From Yoonia sp. R2331 (GTDB taxonomy: Bacteria; Pseudomonadota; Alphaproteobacteria; Rhodobacterales; Rhodobacteraceae): DNA of 64,000 bases. Below the pieces are notes generated by a model that saw only the letters and a list, made by a program, of their open reading frames with translations, was not told the origin of the DNA and did no database searches. The DNA is taken from contig NZ_JBGCUN010000002.1 in assembly GCF_041103235.1 (NCBI RefSeq), forward strand, positions 372,001-436,000, read 5' to 3'. Each line of letters starts with the position of its first letter. The first letter of the stretch is position 1. The position numbers and the translations under genes were made by a program. This document shows positions 24,009 to 34,163 of this stretch, piece after piece.

Positions 24009-25292
24009 ATGCAAGACGCGATTCAGGTGTTGTTGACCAGTATGCCAACAGCGGAAGGGGTCACGCCGTTAGTGCAACCTCAATCCGAGGATATGGTTGA
24101 TTTTGCAGCGTTTCTCGACGTCATTGGGCAAGAGAATTTGCCTAAAAAGGCTGCACCACTGATGCTGCAGGTTCCTTTGGATGCCACCACAGAAACGGAC
24201 GTCGCATTGGATGACGAATCACGTGCTGCTATGCCGAAAGCCGCTGCCGAGCCAGAGTCAGAGGCACCGAATAAAGCAGCCCTGATACCTGGTGAGATGC
24301 CAAAAACCGCAGCGCCTGACGTGGTTGTTGTGCGAAAGATGGACGATGCTGGTTCAAAGGCAAAATCCAATCTTGACGAGACGGTGCAACAACGAACGCC
24401 CACCCCTCCTGAACGTGCCGAGAAACCAATAGTTCAGGTCACAGAGCGCGCAAGTTTGGCGCAGGCGGCGATCGCGAAATCAGTGCAGCCTAAGCCATCA
24501 GATATGCAACCGCGAGAGCTGAAAATGACACAGCTTTCCACGGTCGTGACGGATTCTGCAGCGACAAACTCGCGAGCCGCGGGACCTGTAGAAGCGACTG
24601 CATTGCCCGCGCGTATCGTCGCGCAGATGGCGGATGTCCCTCAAGCCAAGCAACGTTTGCGCCCGCAAGAGTCGGGGCCGGAGCCTGTGCAAATGCCAAC
24701 GAAAGAGCGAGCTGCGCCGCCGATGGTCACAATGCACCCAAAGACTGGCCCGGACATTCAAATTGTCAACAGTGATCCCAAACTAGCAGTGAAAAAGGAC
24801 CTATTGGGTGAAGACATACCGCTGACACAGGCCCGACAGCCCACGACTGATGGCGCAGCACCCACGCGCCTCAGTGGCCCTGCCGCCCCCGCAACAGCGG
24901 AAGTTGCGCGCCAGATCGGCGGCCAGATGGCCGTCGCTGTGACGCAGAATAGGGCAGGGGTGACGGAGGTCGCGCTGAGTCCGCAAGAACTTGGCAAGGT
25001 GCGCATGACGATGACGGCGCAGGATAATGCGGTTGTACTGTCAATCGTTGCCGAACGTCCAGAAACGCAAGACCTGATGCGGCGGCATATCGATCACCTG
25101 CAACAGGAATTCCGCAATCTGGGCTTTCAGGACATCAAGTTCAGCTTTGGCAGCGGTTCGACCCCGCAGGAGCAACAAGAGCCCACCGATCAGGACACGA
25201 CATCACCGGCGGCAGACGCCGATGGCGCACCGGATGAACAGAAAGCAACGCCAAACCGTGCGACCGATTCGGCGCTCGATCTGCGGCTTTGA
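24009..25292 (+). CDS. fliK: FliK, flagellar hook-length control protein
   Basis: FliK measures hook length and triggers the FlhB switch. The 427-residue product has a long low-complexity N-terminal part rich in Pro, Ala, Glu and Gln (the ruler, residues 1-310). The conserved C-terminal hook domain contains VALSPQELGKVRMTMTAQDNAVVLSIVAE, then DLMRRHIDHLQQEFRNLGFQDIKFSF. ATG 24009 with AGGAG 6 nt upstream is preferred to an upstream frame extension starting at 23865 that reads through the promoter. flgD follows after 12 nt. Confidence 0.9.
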   Translation: MQDAIQVLLTSMPTAEGVTPLVQPQSEDMVDFAAFLDVIGQENLPKKAAPLMLQVPLDATTETDVALDDESRAAMPKAAAEPESEAPNKAALIPGEMPKTAAPDVVVVRKMDDAGSKAKSNLDETVQQRTPTPPERAEKPIVQVTERASLAQAAIAKSVQPKPSDMQPRELKMTQLSTVVTDSAATNSRAAGPVEATALPARIVAQMADVPQAKQRLRPQESGPEPVQMPTKERAAPPMVTMHPKTGPDIQIVNSDPKLAVKKDLLGEDIPLTQARQPTTDGAAPTRLSGPAAPATAEVARQIGGQMAVAVTQNRAGVTEVALSPQELGKVRMTMTAQDNAVVLSIVAERPETQDLMRRHIDHLQQEFRNLGFQDIKFSFGSGSTPQEQQEPTDQDTTSPAADADGAPDEQKATPNRATDSALDLRL

Positions 25293-25304
25293 AAGGACAT
25301 TGAT

Positions 25305-25967
25305 ATGGAAGTTTCCAACGCCACCAACCCGACTGCCACGCCCCCACCGTCGGTTTCTTCGCGACCCGAGATCAGCTCTGATTTTGAGACATTCTTGAAG
25401 ATGCTGACCGTACAGATGCAAAATCAGGATCCTCTCAACCCCGTGGATTCCTCGGACTATGCCGTTCAATTGGCGACGTTTTCGGGTGTCGAACAGCAAG
25501 TGCAGACCAATGATTTGTTGCGCGATCTGGCGACAAAGATGGGCGGCGGCGATATGGCGCAGATCTCGGGCTGGGTCGGGATGGAAGTGCGATCAACTGC
25601 ACCGGTAAACTTTGACGGCAGCCCCCTTCAACTTTTGACTTCGCCTGATGCAAGTGCTGCGAATGCAGCGCTTGTGGTCAAAGATGCCGACGGGAACGAA
25701 ATTCAGCGGCTGCAGATGTCTACCAGCGATCGAGAGGTGACTTGGGCGGGTGTCACTGCCGATGGCGCGCCGCTTCCACCCGGAAGATACAGTTTTGAAG
25801 TCGTCAGCAGCACGCAAGGTGAAGAAATCAGTCGCACCGGTGCGGAAACCTATGCGCGCGTGAACGAAGTCCAATTGCGCGACGGGCAAGTGGTGGTTGT
25901 GCTGGCCTCTGGCGCGACTGTCGCTGCGTCAGATGTGACCGCCGTCCGGGAATCATCGGATGGCTAA
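25305..25967 (+). CDS. flgD: FlgD, hook-cap protein
   Basis: FlgD caps the growing hook. The 220-residue product has the conserved N-terminal segment FLKMLTVQMQNQDPLNPVDSSDYAVQLATFSGVEQQVQTN (residues about 27-65). A central beta domain follows (GMEVRSTAPVNFDGSPLQL) with a tudor-like C-terminus. It sits 12 nt after fliK with an AAAGGACA ribosome-binding site and is convergent with ubiB, 3 nt apart. Confidence 0.95.
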   Translation: MEVSNATNPTATPPPSVSSRPEISSDFETFLKMLTVQMQNQDPLNPVDSSDYAVQLATFSGVEQQVQTNDLLRDLATKMGGGDMAQISGWVGMEVRSTAPVNFDGSPLQLLTSPDASAANAALVVKDADGNEIQRLQMSTSDREVTWAGVTADGAPLPPGRYSFEVVSSTQGEEISRTGAETYARVNEVQLRDGQVVVVLASGATVAASDVTAVRESSDG

Positions 25968-25970
25968 GCG

Positions 25971-27500
25971 TTAGAGGAGCGTAGAAAGGCCCCAAGCCGC
26001 GCCCACAATGAAAGCACCCAGCGACATCCAAGCGATCCGTGCGCGCCGGCGCTGCGGTTTGGGCGGCGGTGGCGGATTGTTCAGGCGGATCAGATGTTCT
26101 TCCGCCAAGCGTGGCAGCTGTGGGCCAAAGCGGGCCAGCACCCGGGCCGTTTTCAGAAGGTCGTTCACCAGTGCTTTGGGGCCAATGGACTTGGTCACAT
26201 AGTCCTGCACGATGGGTTGGGCGACCTGCCAGATGTTCATATGTGGATCAAGCGACCGCGCAACGCCTTCGACCACCACCATTGTGCGCTGCAACAAGAT
26301 CAGTTCTGTCCGGGTTTCCATGCCAAAGCGTTCAGTCACTTCAAACAGATACGATAAAAGCCGTGCCATTGAGATTCGGCTGGCGTCCATGCCAAAAATC
26401 GGCTCTCCGACAGCGCGCAAAGCCCGGGCAAATTCGTCCACGTCGCGATCAGCGGGGACATAGCCCGCCTCAAAATGGACCTCTGCCACGCGCTGATAAT
26501 CTTTGCGGATAAAACCAAACAAAATCTCGGCATAGACACGGCGTGTATATTCATCAATTCGGCCCATGATCCCGAAATCATAGGCAATGATTTCACCATT
26601 TGCGGCCACCTTCAGGTTGCCCTGGTGCATATCCCCGTGAAAATATCCGTCGCGCAACGCCTGGTTCAGGAACACCTGCAAGACTCGTGCCGCCAGTGCG
26701 CGTCGGTCATGGCCTGCGGCATCCAACGCGGCGTTGTCGCCAATGTTCGTCCCTTCCGCCCAATCCAGCGTCATGACGCGGCGCGCGGACAGGTGCCACC
26801 GCACCGCTGGCACCTGAAATCCGTCATCCCCCACCGTGTTTGCGGCGAATTCGGACGCGGCAGAGCTTTCAAGCCGAAGATCCAATTCGCCCATCACGAC
26901 GCCTTCGAAGTGAGTGATGACTTCCATCGGACGCAACCGGCGGGAGGCCGGCGACAAAAGCTCAATCGCGCGTGCGGCAAAGTAGAAGGCGTCAATATCC
27001 TTGCGAAAGGCCCGTTCTATCCCCGGGCGCAGCACTTTAACTGCGACCGCATCGCCGCCTTCGGCCAAATGCGCCTTGTGCACCTGAGCCAGGGAAGCGG
27101 CTGCGACGGGTTCCGAAAAGCTGGAGAACACTTCCTCGACCGATTGACCGATCTCGCGCTGCACTTCTGCCTTGGCCTCTTCCACAGAAAAAGGCGGCAG
27201 TTTGTCTTGCAAGACACGCAACTGTACGGCCAATTCGTCACCAACCACATCGGGGCGCGTCGACAGGATTTGACCAAATTTGATGTAGGCCGGTCCAAGT
27301 GCGGTCAGCGCACGCACCGCAGGCGGCATGGTCACATCACCCTTGTACCCCAGCCATTGGAACGGCCAGACCAACCCGCGAAAGACGGCCCGCAAAAGCG
27401 GCCCGGCCTCAAACGCATCCAGAACGACCTTCATTGCACCGGTGCGTTCTAGGGTGGCGCCTGTGCGAATTAGGCGGATGATATTGTGTGGCCCGCGCAA
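25971..27500 (-). CDS. ubiB: UbiB, atypical kinase/ATPase of ubiquinone biosynthesis
   Basis: UbiB (ABC1/ADCK family) is needed for ubiquinone synthesis, probably as an ATPase that handles lipid intermediates. The 509-residue product has the signature KFGQ in GPAYIKFGQILSTRPD, the Ala-rich loop VAAASLAQVHKAHL, the catalytic region YFHGDMHQGNLKV and DFG in IAYDFGIMGRID. C-terminal membrane anchors end GAFIVGAAWGLSTLL. The start is TTG at 27500 (RGPHNIIRLIRTGAT), 1 nt after the ubiE stop, so it forms a unit with ubiE. Confidence 0.96.
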   Translation of the reverse strand: MRGPHNIIRLIRTGATLERTGAMKVVLDAFEAGPLLRAVFRGLVWPFQWLGYKGDVTMPPAVRALTALGPAYIKFGQILSTRPDVVGDELAVQLRVLQDKLPPFSVEEAKAEVQREIGQSVEEVFSSFSEPVAAASLAQVHKAHLAEGGDAVAVKVLRPGIERAFRKDIDAFYFAARAIELLSPASRRLRPMEVITHFEGVVMGELDLRLESSAASEFAANTVGDDGFQVPAVRWHLSARRVMTLDWAEGTNIGDNAALDAAGHDRRALAARVLQVFLNQALRDGYFHGDMHQGNLKVAANGEIIAYDFGIMGRIDEYTRRVYAEILFGFIRKDYQRVAEVHFEAGYVPADRDVDEFARALRAVGEPIFGMDASRISMARLLSYLFEVTERFGMETRTELILLQRTMVVVEGVARSLDPHMNIWQVAQPIVQDYVTKSIGPKALVNDLLKTARVLARFGPQLPRLAEEHLIRLNNPPPPPKPQRRRARIAWMSLGAFIVGAAWGLSTLL

Positions 27501-27501
27501 A

Positions 27502-28254
27502 TCAGAGTTTCCAACCAGAATGCAGGCAGGCCACGCCCAACGTCATGTTGCGGTACTTTGTGTTGCTGAAACCTGCCGCGTTGATCATGCCCAGAAACGT
27601 GTCTTGATCCGGAAACTTTCGAATAGATTCAACAAGATACTGATAGCTGTCCCGATCGCCCGCAATCATCTGGCCCATGCGTGGGATCACGTTGAATGAA
27701 TAGGCGTCATAAGCGGCCTGCATCGCTGGATTGGGCAATTGGCTGAACTCCAGCACCATCAAACGCCCGCCCGGGCGCAGAACGCGATAGGCTTCGTTCA
27801 ATGCCTCCTGCGGGCGGGTCACATTCCGGATACCAAAGCTGATGGTGTAGACGTCAAAGCTGTTGTCGGCAAAAGGCAGCGCCATGGCATCGCCCACAAC
27901 CCAATCCAGACTGTCGGCCATGCTGGCGGCCTCGGCCCGTTTGCGCCCTTCGATCAGCATCGGTTCAGTCAGGTCCAATACGGTTGCATGTCCATGACCC
28001 GCGCGCTTGAGAAACCTAAAAGAGATATCACCGGTCCCGCCCGCCACATCCAGCAATTGCTGACCGGGACGCGGGGCAAGCCAATCCATCATTGCGTCTT
28101 TCCAGATGCGGTGAATGCCCACCGACATCACGTCATTCATGATGTCATACTTGCTGGCAACAGAGGAAAAGACCCCCTGCACACGGCCTGCTTTGTCACC
28201 TTCGGGGACTGTTTCATTACCGAAATGCGTTGTTTTTGGGCTGTGGTCGGTCAT
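27502..28254 (-). CDS. ubiE: UbiE, demethylmenaquinone/demethoxyubiquinol C-methyltransferase
   Basis: This SAM-dependent C-methyltransferase acts on 2-octaprenyl-6-methoxybenzoquinol in ubiquinone synthesis. The 250-residue product has [22 protein letters not shown], motif [14 protein letters not shown], and the family signature [31 protein letters not shown]. The open frame extends 112 codons further upstream, antisense to the next gene, but ATG 28254 gives the conserved N-terminus. It is the promoter-proximal partner of ubiB. Confidence 0.97.
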   Translation of the reverse strand: MTDHSPKTTHFGNETVPEGDKAGRVQGVFSSVASKYDIMNDVMSVGIHRIWKDAMMDWLAPRPGQQLLDVAGGTGDISFRFLKRAGHGHATVLDLTEPMLIEGRKRAEAASMADSLDWVVGDAMALPFADNSFDVYTISFGIRNVTRPQEALNEAYRVLRPGGRLMVLEFSQLPNPAMQAAYDAYSFNVIPRMGQMIAGDRDSYQYLVESIRKFPDQDTFLGMINAAGFSNTKYRNMTLGVACLHSGWKL

Positions 28255-28296
28255 GTCATTCCATCGCCTTAGTCGCGTCGCAAAGGGGTTATACCC

Positions 28297-28995
28297 ATGC
28301 GCGCAAAGACACAAATTGTCATTACGCCACAGGAGATAAGCATCGTGCTGCTGCTTTCGATCATCGTCGCTGCAATTGTGGGTCTTGCTGCGATTTCCGG
28401 GCTGATCCTGATGACCTTTGGCCCATACGTGCTGGCCTATATGCTTGGCCGAAGGGTGCGTAGCGCGGCGGCACAAAAAGATAGTGAGGGGCGGCCAGTT
28501 CAGATGACAGGCCTCGCTAACGCGGGTCTGGGCACCTTGCCCTTGGATGTGGGCTTTGTTGCGGGTCTGGGGCGTGACGCGGTCCCGCAATCCACCGCGG
28601 GTTCGTTGTTATTGCGCCCAACCTGGGGCGTCCGGATGCTCAGCATCGTCTTTTCTGCGCTGCTTATCTACATTGTCTATATCGGGCGCGGCGATCTGGT
28701 TCCGGATTCGCCCTATGTCTGGCCAGTACTGGGCCTTGTGTTGGGCTACGGCATCTTGACCACGAACATCTACGAACTGCGCTACAGCACTGAAGGTTTT
28801 GTCACCTCTGGCTTTGCCCGCCGCCGAAAAGAAGTGCGTTGGAAAGACCTGTCGTACATCACTGACAACGGGCATTACTTCTACTACTTTCACACCTTTT
28901 CGGGCCAAAAAGTCGAGACACTGAAATACCTAGTGGGTATCGGCGACTTCCTCAGCTATGCACGGGCGCAAATGCACTTTCACGACAGGCACTGA
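28297..28995 (+). CDS. Membrane protein of unknown function with PH-like C-terminus
   Basis: No named family is recognised. The 232-residue product has two N-terminal helices (about residues 15-50), a soluble loop (50-108), two more helices (about 112-130 and 140-155), and a C-terminal part with alternating strands ([29 protein letters not shown]) that resembles a bacterial PH-like domain. It has an AAGGGG ribosome-binding site and abuts mutM, so it may be cotranscribed. It is divergent from ubiE. Confidence 0.8.
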   Translation: MRAKTQIVITPQEISIVLLLSIIVAAIVGLAAISGLILMTFGPYVLAYMLGRRVRSAAAQKDSEGRPVQMTGLANAGLGTLPLDVGFVAGLGRDAVPQSTAGSLLLRPTWGVRMLSIVFSALLIYIVYIGRGDLVPDSPYVWPVLGLVLGYGILTTNIYELRYSTEGFVTSGFARRRKEVRWKDLSYITDNGHYFYYFHTFSGQKVETLKYLVGIGDFLSYARAQMHFHDRH

Positions 28996-29847
28996 ATGCC
29001 CGAACTGCCAGAGGTTGAAACGGTCCGCGCCGGACTCGTCCCCGTGATGGAAGGGCAGGTGATCGCGCGTGCGGACGTCAATCGACCTGATCTGCGCTGG
29101 CCGTTCCCCGACCGCATGGCCGACCGTCTGACCGGGGCCAAGGTTTTGCAACTGCGCCGCCGGTCCAAGTACATTCTGGCCGATCTGAACTCCGATGAAA
29201 CCTTGCTGATTCACCTTGGCATGTCGGGCCGGATGCTGATTTCGGGTCATCAGATCGGTGATTTTCACCTTCCGCACCCTGCACCAGCAAAGCATGATCA
29301 TGTTGTGTTTCACATGGGTCAAGGGGCGCGGATCACCTTTAACGATGCGCGTCGTTTCGGCGCGATGGACCTATTGCCGACTGCCACGCAGGATGATCAT
29401 TGGTTGCTGCGCACGCTGGGGCCGGAACCATTGGGGAATGCCCTGAATGCGGACTATCTGACAGAGCGCTTGAAGGGTCGGAACACCCCGATCAAGACGG
29501 CACTTCTCGATCAAAGGATCATCGCGGGATTGGGAAATATCTATGTTTGCGAAGTGCTTTACCGCGCCCGCATCCATCCTGCACGCAAGGCCGGGCGCAT
29601 CGCTGCGGCCCGTGTTGTGGCGATGGTCCCGATCATCCGCGATGTCTTGTCAGAGGCGATTGCAGCAGGCGGTTCATCCCTGCGCGATTACCGTCAGGCC
29701 GATGGTGAATTAGGCTATTTTCAGCACGGTTTTCAGGTCTACGACCGCGAAGGTGAACGTTGCCAGACCCCCGAATGCAAAGCTCGAATCAAGCGAATCG
29801 TCCAATCCGGACGCTCATCCTTCTTCTGTCCGCAATGCCAAAGATAG
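28996..29847 (+). CDS. mutM: MutM, formamidopyrimidine-DNA glycosylase
   Basis: MutM excises 8-oxoguanine and cuts the abasic site. The 283-residue product starts with the catalytic [10 protein letters not shown] (Pro2, Glu3). It has the Lys loop near [14 protein letters not shown], the helix-two-turn-helix segment [19 protein letters not shown], and a C-terminal zinc finger of the CX4C...CPQC type seen in alphaproteobacteria. The ATG directly follows the preceding stop. It is part of the conserved mutM / enoyl-CoA hydratase / rpsT / dnaA neighbourhood. Confidence 0.97.
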   Translation: MPELPEVETVRAGLVPVMEGQVIARADVNRPDLRWPFPDRMADRLTGAKVLQLRRRSKYILADLNSDETLLIHLGMSGRMLISGHQIGDFHLPHPAPAKHDHVVFHMGQGARITFNDARRFGAMDLLPTATQDDHWLLRTLGPEPLGNALNADYLTERLKGRNTPIKTALLDQRIIAGLGNIYVCEVLYRARIHPARKAGRIAAARVVAMVPIIRDVLSEAIAAGGSSLRDYRQADGELGYFQHGFQVYDREGERCQTPECKARIKRIVQSGRSSFFCPQCQR

Positions 29848-29908
29848 CTTGATTGCCTGTAAAAGATTTGCGAACCCAAGAACCTGACCAGCGGCAAGGG
29901 AGAGCCAG

Positions 29909-30685
29909 ATGGCCTATGAGACGATCGTTGTTGACGTTACCGATTACGTGGCACTTATTCGCCTCAACCGTCCCGACGCGCGCAACGCGCTGAACCAGCA
30001 ACTGCTGACAGAGCTGTGCGCGGCACTGGACGAAGCCGACGCAAGCGACAAGGTCCGCTGCATCGTGATCACTGGATCGGACAAGGCCTTTGCCGCCGGG
30101 GCCGACATCACGGAGATGGCCGAGAAAAGCTTTGTCGATATGTATACCAAGGCGTTTTTTCAGGCCGAGGTGGAGCGGTTTAACAACATCCGCAAGCCGA
30201 TCATCGCCGCCGTTGCGGGCTATGCGCTGGGCGGCGGCTGCGAATTGGCCATGATGTGCGACTTTATCATCGCCGCTGACACCGCAAAGTTTGGCCAGCC
30301 AGAGATCAACCTTGGCGTGATTGCAGGCATCGGCGGCACCCAACGTCTGACCCGTTTTGTCGGCAAGTCAAAGTCGATGGACATGCATCTGACCGGGCGC
30401 TTTATGGGCGCGGAAGAGGCGTTGTCTTCGGGGCTTGTTAGCCGTGTGGTGCCTGCCAAAAAGCTGATTGAAGAGGCGCGCGGCGCCGCCGACAAGATCG
30501 CGGAAAAGTCACTCATCGCTGCGATGGCGGCCAAGGATGCCGTGAACCGGGCCTATGAAACGACTTTGGCTGAAGGCGTGAATTACGAACGTCGCCTGTT
30601 CCAGTCGCTTTTTGCGACCGAGGACCAAAAGGAAGGCATGGCAGCCTTTACCGAAAAGCGTGAGGCGCAGGTGCGCGACCGTTAA
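29909..30685 (+). CDS. Enoyl-CoA hydratase (crotonase family)
   Basis: The enzyme hydrates trans-2-enoyl-CoA in beta-oxidation. The 258-residue product has the oxyanion-hole motifs KAFAAGADI and [13 protein letters not shown], and both catalytic glutamates: one in the GGGCELAMM region and one in [20 protein letters not shown]. This matches short-chain enoyl-CoA hydratase. It has a GGGAGAG ribosome-binding site and overlaps the convergent racemase gene by 4 nt. A gene of this type next to mutM is common in alphaproteobacterial dnaA regions. Confidence 0.93.
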   Translation: MAYETIVVDVTDYVALIRLNRPDARNALNQQLLTELCAALDEADASDKVRCIVITGSDKAFAAGADITEMAEKSFVDMYTKAFFQAEVERFNNIRKPIIAAVAGYALGGGCELAMMCDFIIAADTAKFGQPEINLGVIAGIGGTQRLTRFVGKSKSMDMHLTGRFMGAEEALSSGLVSRVVPAKKLIEEARGAADKIAEKSLIAAMAAKDAVNRAYETTLAEGVNYERRLFQSLFATEDQKEGMAAFTEKREAQVRDR

Positions 30686-31425
30686 AGGCGGGTCAGCGCG
30701 CCGAAATCCGGGGCAAGTGACACACCCGACAGGCGCGCCATGTGCCAGGCCAGGACCTGATTGCTGGATAAAACGGGCAGGCCGGTTTCCGCTTCGATGG
30801 GTGCGATCACGTCCAGCGTCCGCAGGTTGGTGCAGGATAGGAACAGCCCATCAACCCCGCCCTCTGCGGCGAGTGCGGTCGCCGCCGCGATAACCGACGC
30901 GCCGTCAATCCGGGCCACGCGTGCCTCGACTGCCTCATCAAAGCTGCCGAAAACGGGGGATGCGACGCCGTGATCGGCCAAGGTATTGCGCAAGACAGCA
31001 CTGACCTCCGCGATGTAGGGCGACAGAAACGCGAGCCTGCGCAGGTTCAACGCTGAGCAAGCAGCGATCAGGGCTGTGACCGGCTCTGTCACCTCTTGCG
31101 TGTTGACGCCGCTGCGCACCAAATCCGCAATGGCCTTTGCACCAATAACTGACGTCCCAGAGGTGCAGCCGTAGCCCACCGCATCAAAGTTCAGCCCGCG
31201 CGGCAAAAGCGCGGCAGCGCCGGGCAAGTCATCCCGCATCTGCGCCAGCGTGTCGCCGGTCACATCGCCGGCTGACGGAATGCGAGAGGCATAAAGTGTG
31301 ACGCCGTTCACCGGTAGCATGCGGCGGAAATCATGTTCGATCGTTTCATCCGCTTGCAGGACGATCAGCCCCAAAGTGGCGCGATGACCCAACCGGTCAG
31401 CGGTGCCATAGGGAAACACACTCAA
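30682..31425 (-). CDS. Asp/Glu racemase-superfamily protein (EutA / maleate isomerase type)
   Basis: The 247-residue product has the two-cysteine active site of the superfamily: GYGCTSGTS (Cys87) and [12 protein letters not shown] in the C-terminal half. The N-terminal [26 protein letters not shown] matches maleate isomerase, arylmalonate decarboxylase and EutA-type members. It starts at TTG 31425, overlapping the M24 peptidase by 4 nt, and is the last gene of a three-gene unit. Substrate is unknown; a relation to ectoine utilisation (EutA) is suggested by the partners. Confidence 0.8.
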   Translation of the reverse strand: MSVFPYGTADRLGHRATLGLIVLQADETIEHDFRRMLPVNGVTLYASRIPSAGDVTGDTLAQMRDDLPGAAALLPRGLNFDAVGYGCTSGTSVIGAKAIADLVRSGVNTQEVTEPVTALIAACSALNLRRLAFLSPYIAEVSAVLRNTLADHGVASPVFGSFDEAVEARVARIDGASVIAAATALAAEGGVDGLFLSCTNLRTLDVIAPIEAETGLPVLSSNQVLAWHMARLSGVSLAPDFGALTRL

Positions 31426-32555
31426 AGCTCTGTCATCCTGCGTTCGGCGGGGCGTGACAGGTATTCGGCCTGTGCATCCCGGATCACGATATTCTCTTCA
31501 TGCACAAGCATCCTCCCATCGCGCGTCGCAATGCCCGGTTCCAGCGTCAGCACCATGCCCGGCTGCAACACGGTGTGATCGCCAGGGATGAGCGAGGGCG
31601 CTTCGGTCAATTGCATCCCCAGACCATGTCCAAATCGGCCCGCGTCCGATCCGCCTGCCCCGCCAGTCAGCACCTTGTCCATCGCATGAAACAGTTCAGC
31701 GGTGGTGATGCCAGGTCGGGCGATGTCCATCGCGGCGGCTGTTGCGTCGATCAGCTTGCTGTGGGCACCTGCGGCCAGTTCACTGGTGGGACCGACGCTA
31801 AAATTCCGATCAAAATCACAGAAATAACCCTGCCGGACGAGACCGGTATCCAACATCAGGACATCCCCTGCACGCAACGGAGCTTCTGTCGCAGGAGAGA
31901 TCACATCGTCATACCCGTCCGGCCCCGCGCCACCCGCCAGATAGGGAACCCAATCTGCGCCTTCCTGCAGGCACAAGATTTGGAAGTGCCGAAAAACCTC
32001 TGCAAGGCTGACACCGGCGCGCGCAATCTCTGGCACCCGATCAAAAGCGCGATTTGCGACTTGGCAGGCCAAACGGATCAAGTCGATCTCGGCCTCGGAC
32101 TTGATCAACCGCAGTCCACGCATCAGCCTCGCGTCTGCGACGATTTCACAGGTTCCGCGCAGCTTTTCAAAATCCGCAATCGGCATCCGCAGATGCGTTT
32201 CATGCCCCATGGGTATGGCGACAGGACCGGGGCAAAGCTCTTGCAAGGTGGCGATCAACAGGTTGACACCGTCATCCGCAAGGTCTGGCGCGCGCCACGT
32301 CCGAATGTCGTCAATCCAGCCGCGCGCCATCAGCGCCGCCCCAATTGCGGGGATCACCGCAACCGGATCACCTGCTGCGGGCACAATCACAAACCACGGC
32401 CGGGTCGGGCTTTCCCAAAACCGCGTCAGGAACCCGGTGAAGTAGCGGACATCCGGTTCCGTCGTCAGCAGCAGACCCGCAAAGCCGCGCTCGGCCATTG
32501 CGTTTTGCGCGCGGCGGGTCCGGTCAACGAACTCTTCCCGGTCCAACCCGTTCAT
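31422..32555 (-). CDS. M24-family metallopeptidase / ectoine-hydrolase-like
   Basis: The 377-residue protein has a creatinase-like N-terminal domain and a pita-bread catalytic domain. All five metal ligands appear present: MLDTG and CDFDR (two Asp), FGHGLG (His), LTLEPG and VHEEN (two Glu). The family covers Xaa-Pro peptidases, creatinase and the ectoine hydrolase DoeA/EutD. Flanking EutA-like and EutB-like genes favour a hydrolase of a small amidine or amide over a peptidase, but the N-terminus does not look like classical DoeA. It overlaps both neighbours by 4 nt. Confidence 0.8.
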   Translation of the reverse strand: MNGLDREEFVDRTRRAQNAMAERGFAGLLLTTEPDVRYFTGFLTRFWESPTRPWFVIVPAAGDPVAVIPAIGAALMARGWIDDIRTWRAPDLADDGVNLLIATLQELCPGPVAIPMGHETHLRMPIADFEKLRGTCEIVADARLMRGLRLIKSEAEIDLIRLACQVANRAFDRVPEIARAGVSLAEVFRHFQILCLQEGADWVPYLAGGAGPDGYDDVISPATEAPLRAGDVLMLDTGLVRQGYFCDFDRNFSVGPTSELAAGAHSKLIDATAAAMDIARPGITTAELFHAMDKVLTGGAGGSDAGRFGHGLGMQLTEAPSLIPGDHTVLQPGMVLTLEPGIATRDGRMLVHEENIVIRDAQAEYLSRPAERRMTEL

Positions 32556-33571
32556 CGCGCAGGCTCTTCACTTAAGATGCATAATACTCGCGCGTCGGGC
32601 GATAACCCCAACGCTGCCCCCGCTTCCATCACCGCGACAATCCCGGCGCCGCCAGATGGCGTTGTGGCCAGCCCGGCCTGCGCGAGCACGGGCATCGAGG
32701 CCTCTGCCGCTGCATCACTGATGGTCACAAAATCATCGGCATCCCGCGCCAAACCGTTCAGCGCAATCAGCGAAGGTTCCTTGCAATCAAGCCGTCCCAT
32801 GTTGCTGTCAGGCCCGGATGTGACCACGGCGCGACCTGCGCGCGCGCTTTCCATCAGGGCCGGTGCGGCCTCGGGTTCCACCACGACAATGCGCGGCGCA
32901 TCGCCCCAGATCTTGCGGGCATAAGCGGCGACCGCGCCTGCCAATCCACCGACCCCGGCTTGCAAGAAGATGTGCGTTGGTATGGCATCGACCTGCGCCA
33001 CCGCCTCTGCCGCCATTTGCACATAACCCTCCATCAACCGATGCGGGATGGTCGTGTACCCGGCCCAGGACGAATCCGACAGCAGGGTCCAGCCGTTCTG
33101 ATCTGCCGCTGCCGCTGCTGCAGCCATGCTTTCGGCATAGTTCGCCCCGGCGAGAACCACGCGCGCACCTTCGGCTTGCAGACGTTTCGCGAACACCTCT
33201 GGCACGGTCTGCGCAATGTAGACCACCGAATTTGCGGCAAAGACGCGCGCCCCTGCCGCCACGGACATCCCGTGGTTACCGGCGCTTGCCGTGACATAGG
33301 TGCGTCCTTTCGCAGCGCCGTCCTCAGCATCGCGCGCGATGACATAAGCAGCACCCAGCGCCTTGAAGCTGCCCAACCCCATGCGTCCCCGTTCATCTTT
33401 GACCCACAGAGTCGCCACATCGGCCAACCCAGCGACTTTGACGAGGGGAGTCTCGGCGTGGGTCGGGCAGTGCGCCAACCGCGTGGCGACTGTTGCCGCA
33501 TCGGTCGAAGGCTGCGGCACCCCAGACAGCAGATCGGATGCACCACGGTGCGGGTTGCGGAAATGTTGCAA
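32552..33571 (-). CDS. PLP-dependent ammonia-lyase (threonine dehydratase / diaminopropionate lyase / EutB type)
   Basis: The 339-residue fold-type II PLP enzyme has the Schiff-base lysine in GLGSFKALGAAYV, the phosphate-binding VTASAGNHGMSVA, and a Gly-rich QAGVGGLAGAVAAYA loop. The KDERGRMGLGSFKALGA segment is closer to diaminopropionate ammonia-lyase than to biosynthetic IlvA, and no ACT domain is present. The start is TTG 33571. It is first in the unit with the M24 hydrolase and racemase; such a gene is called eutB in ectoine clusters. Confidence 0.82.
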   Translation of the reverse strand: MQHFRNPHRGASDLLSGVPQPSTDAATVATRLAHCPTHAETPLVKVAGLADVATLWVKDERGRMGLGSFKALGAAYVIARDAEDGAAKGRTYVTASAGNHGMSVAAGARVFAANSVVYIAQTVPEVFAKRLQAEGARVVLAGANYAESMAAAAAAADQNGWTLLSDSSWAGYTTIPHRLMEGYVQMAAEAVAQVDAIPTHIFLQAGVGGLAGAVAAYARKIWGDAPRIVVVEPEAAPALMESARAGRAVVTSGPDSNMGRLDCKEPSLIALNGLARDADDFVTISDAAAEASMPVLAQAGLATTPSGGAGIVAVMEAGAALGLSPDARVLCILSEEPAR

Positions 33572-33794
33572 ACGGACCTCTCATCGCCATGCCTTGCTGA
33601 CGCTAGACCGCGGTGCTGCGCTGCGTCTATCCCCCATCTGCAAATAGGGCTTTCCTCTGCCAAGGGTTTTGACTATACGCCGCGCTGAACATGCGCGTGA
33701 TGCCCGCTTTGGCAGATTCGGCCGGTCAGAAAACCCGGTGGGGCCGTCAGGCGCATATGACTGTTATTGATGAACCCGAACGAAAGACACGAAC

Positions 33795-34058
33795 ATGGCA
33801 AACACCGCTCAGTCCAAGAAACGCGCCCGCCAGAATGCCGCGCGCTTTGCTGTCAATAAAATGCGCCGCTCGCGGATCCGCACGCACCTGCGCCAAGTGG
33901 AAGAGGCGATTGCATCCGGCGACGCCAAAGCCGCGCAAGAAGCACTGAAAGCAGCACAACCCGAATTGATGCGTGGCGTCACCAAGGGCGTGATGCACAA
34001 GAACACCGCAGCGCGCAAAATGTCGCGCCTTGCTGCACGCGTGAAAGCTGTGGGCTAA
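33795..34058 (+). CDS. rpsT: Ribosomal protein S20
   Basis: The 87-residue basic protein begins with the S20 signature [21 protein letters not shown], followed by [15 protein letters not shown] and [20 protein letters not shown]. It binds 16S rRNA early in 30S assembly. A GAAAGA ribosome-binding site precedes the ATG and a strong terminator follows. rpsT upstream of dnaA is the usual alphaproteobacterial order. Confidence 0.98.
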   Translation: MANTAQSKKRARQNAARFAVNKMRRSRIRTHLRQVEEAIASGDAKAAQEALKAAQPELMRGVTKGVMHKNTAARKMSRLAARVKAVG

Positions 34059-34103
34059 ATGCCGCAATATCGTCCGTCCGGACGGTGAATTGAGACTTTC
34101 AGA

Positions 34104-34128
34104 GGCGCGCCCATCGGGCGCGTCTTTT
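34104..34128 (+). terminator. Rho-independent terminator of rpsT
   Basis: A 9-bp stem (GGCGCGCCC / GGGCGCGTC with one G-U pair, loop ATC) is followed at once by TTTT and a second T run (34131-34136). It begins 45 nt after the rpsT stop. Confidence 0.85.
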
Positions 34129-34163
34129 GCGTTTTTGACCCGGGCGCGGAAACTTTTCCCGTC

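Noticed and set aside
26475-27452. A 325-codon plus-strand open frame within ubiB
   Set aside because: It is a shadow of ubiB on the other strand and contains no recognisable domain.
31422-32555. Naming the M24 protein doeA/eutD outright
   Set aside because: The metal site fits the whole M24 family and the N-terminus does not match classical ectoine hydrolase; neighbours only suggest the link.
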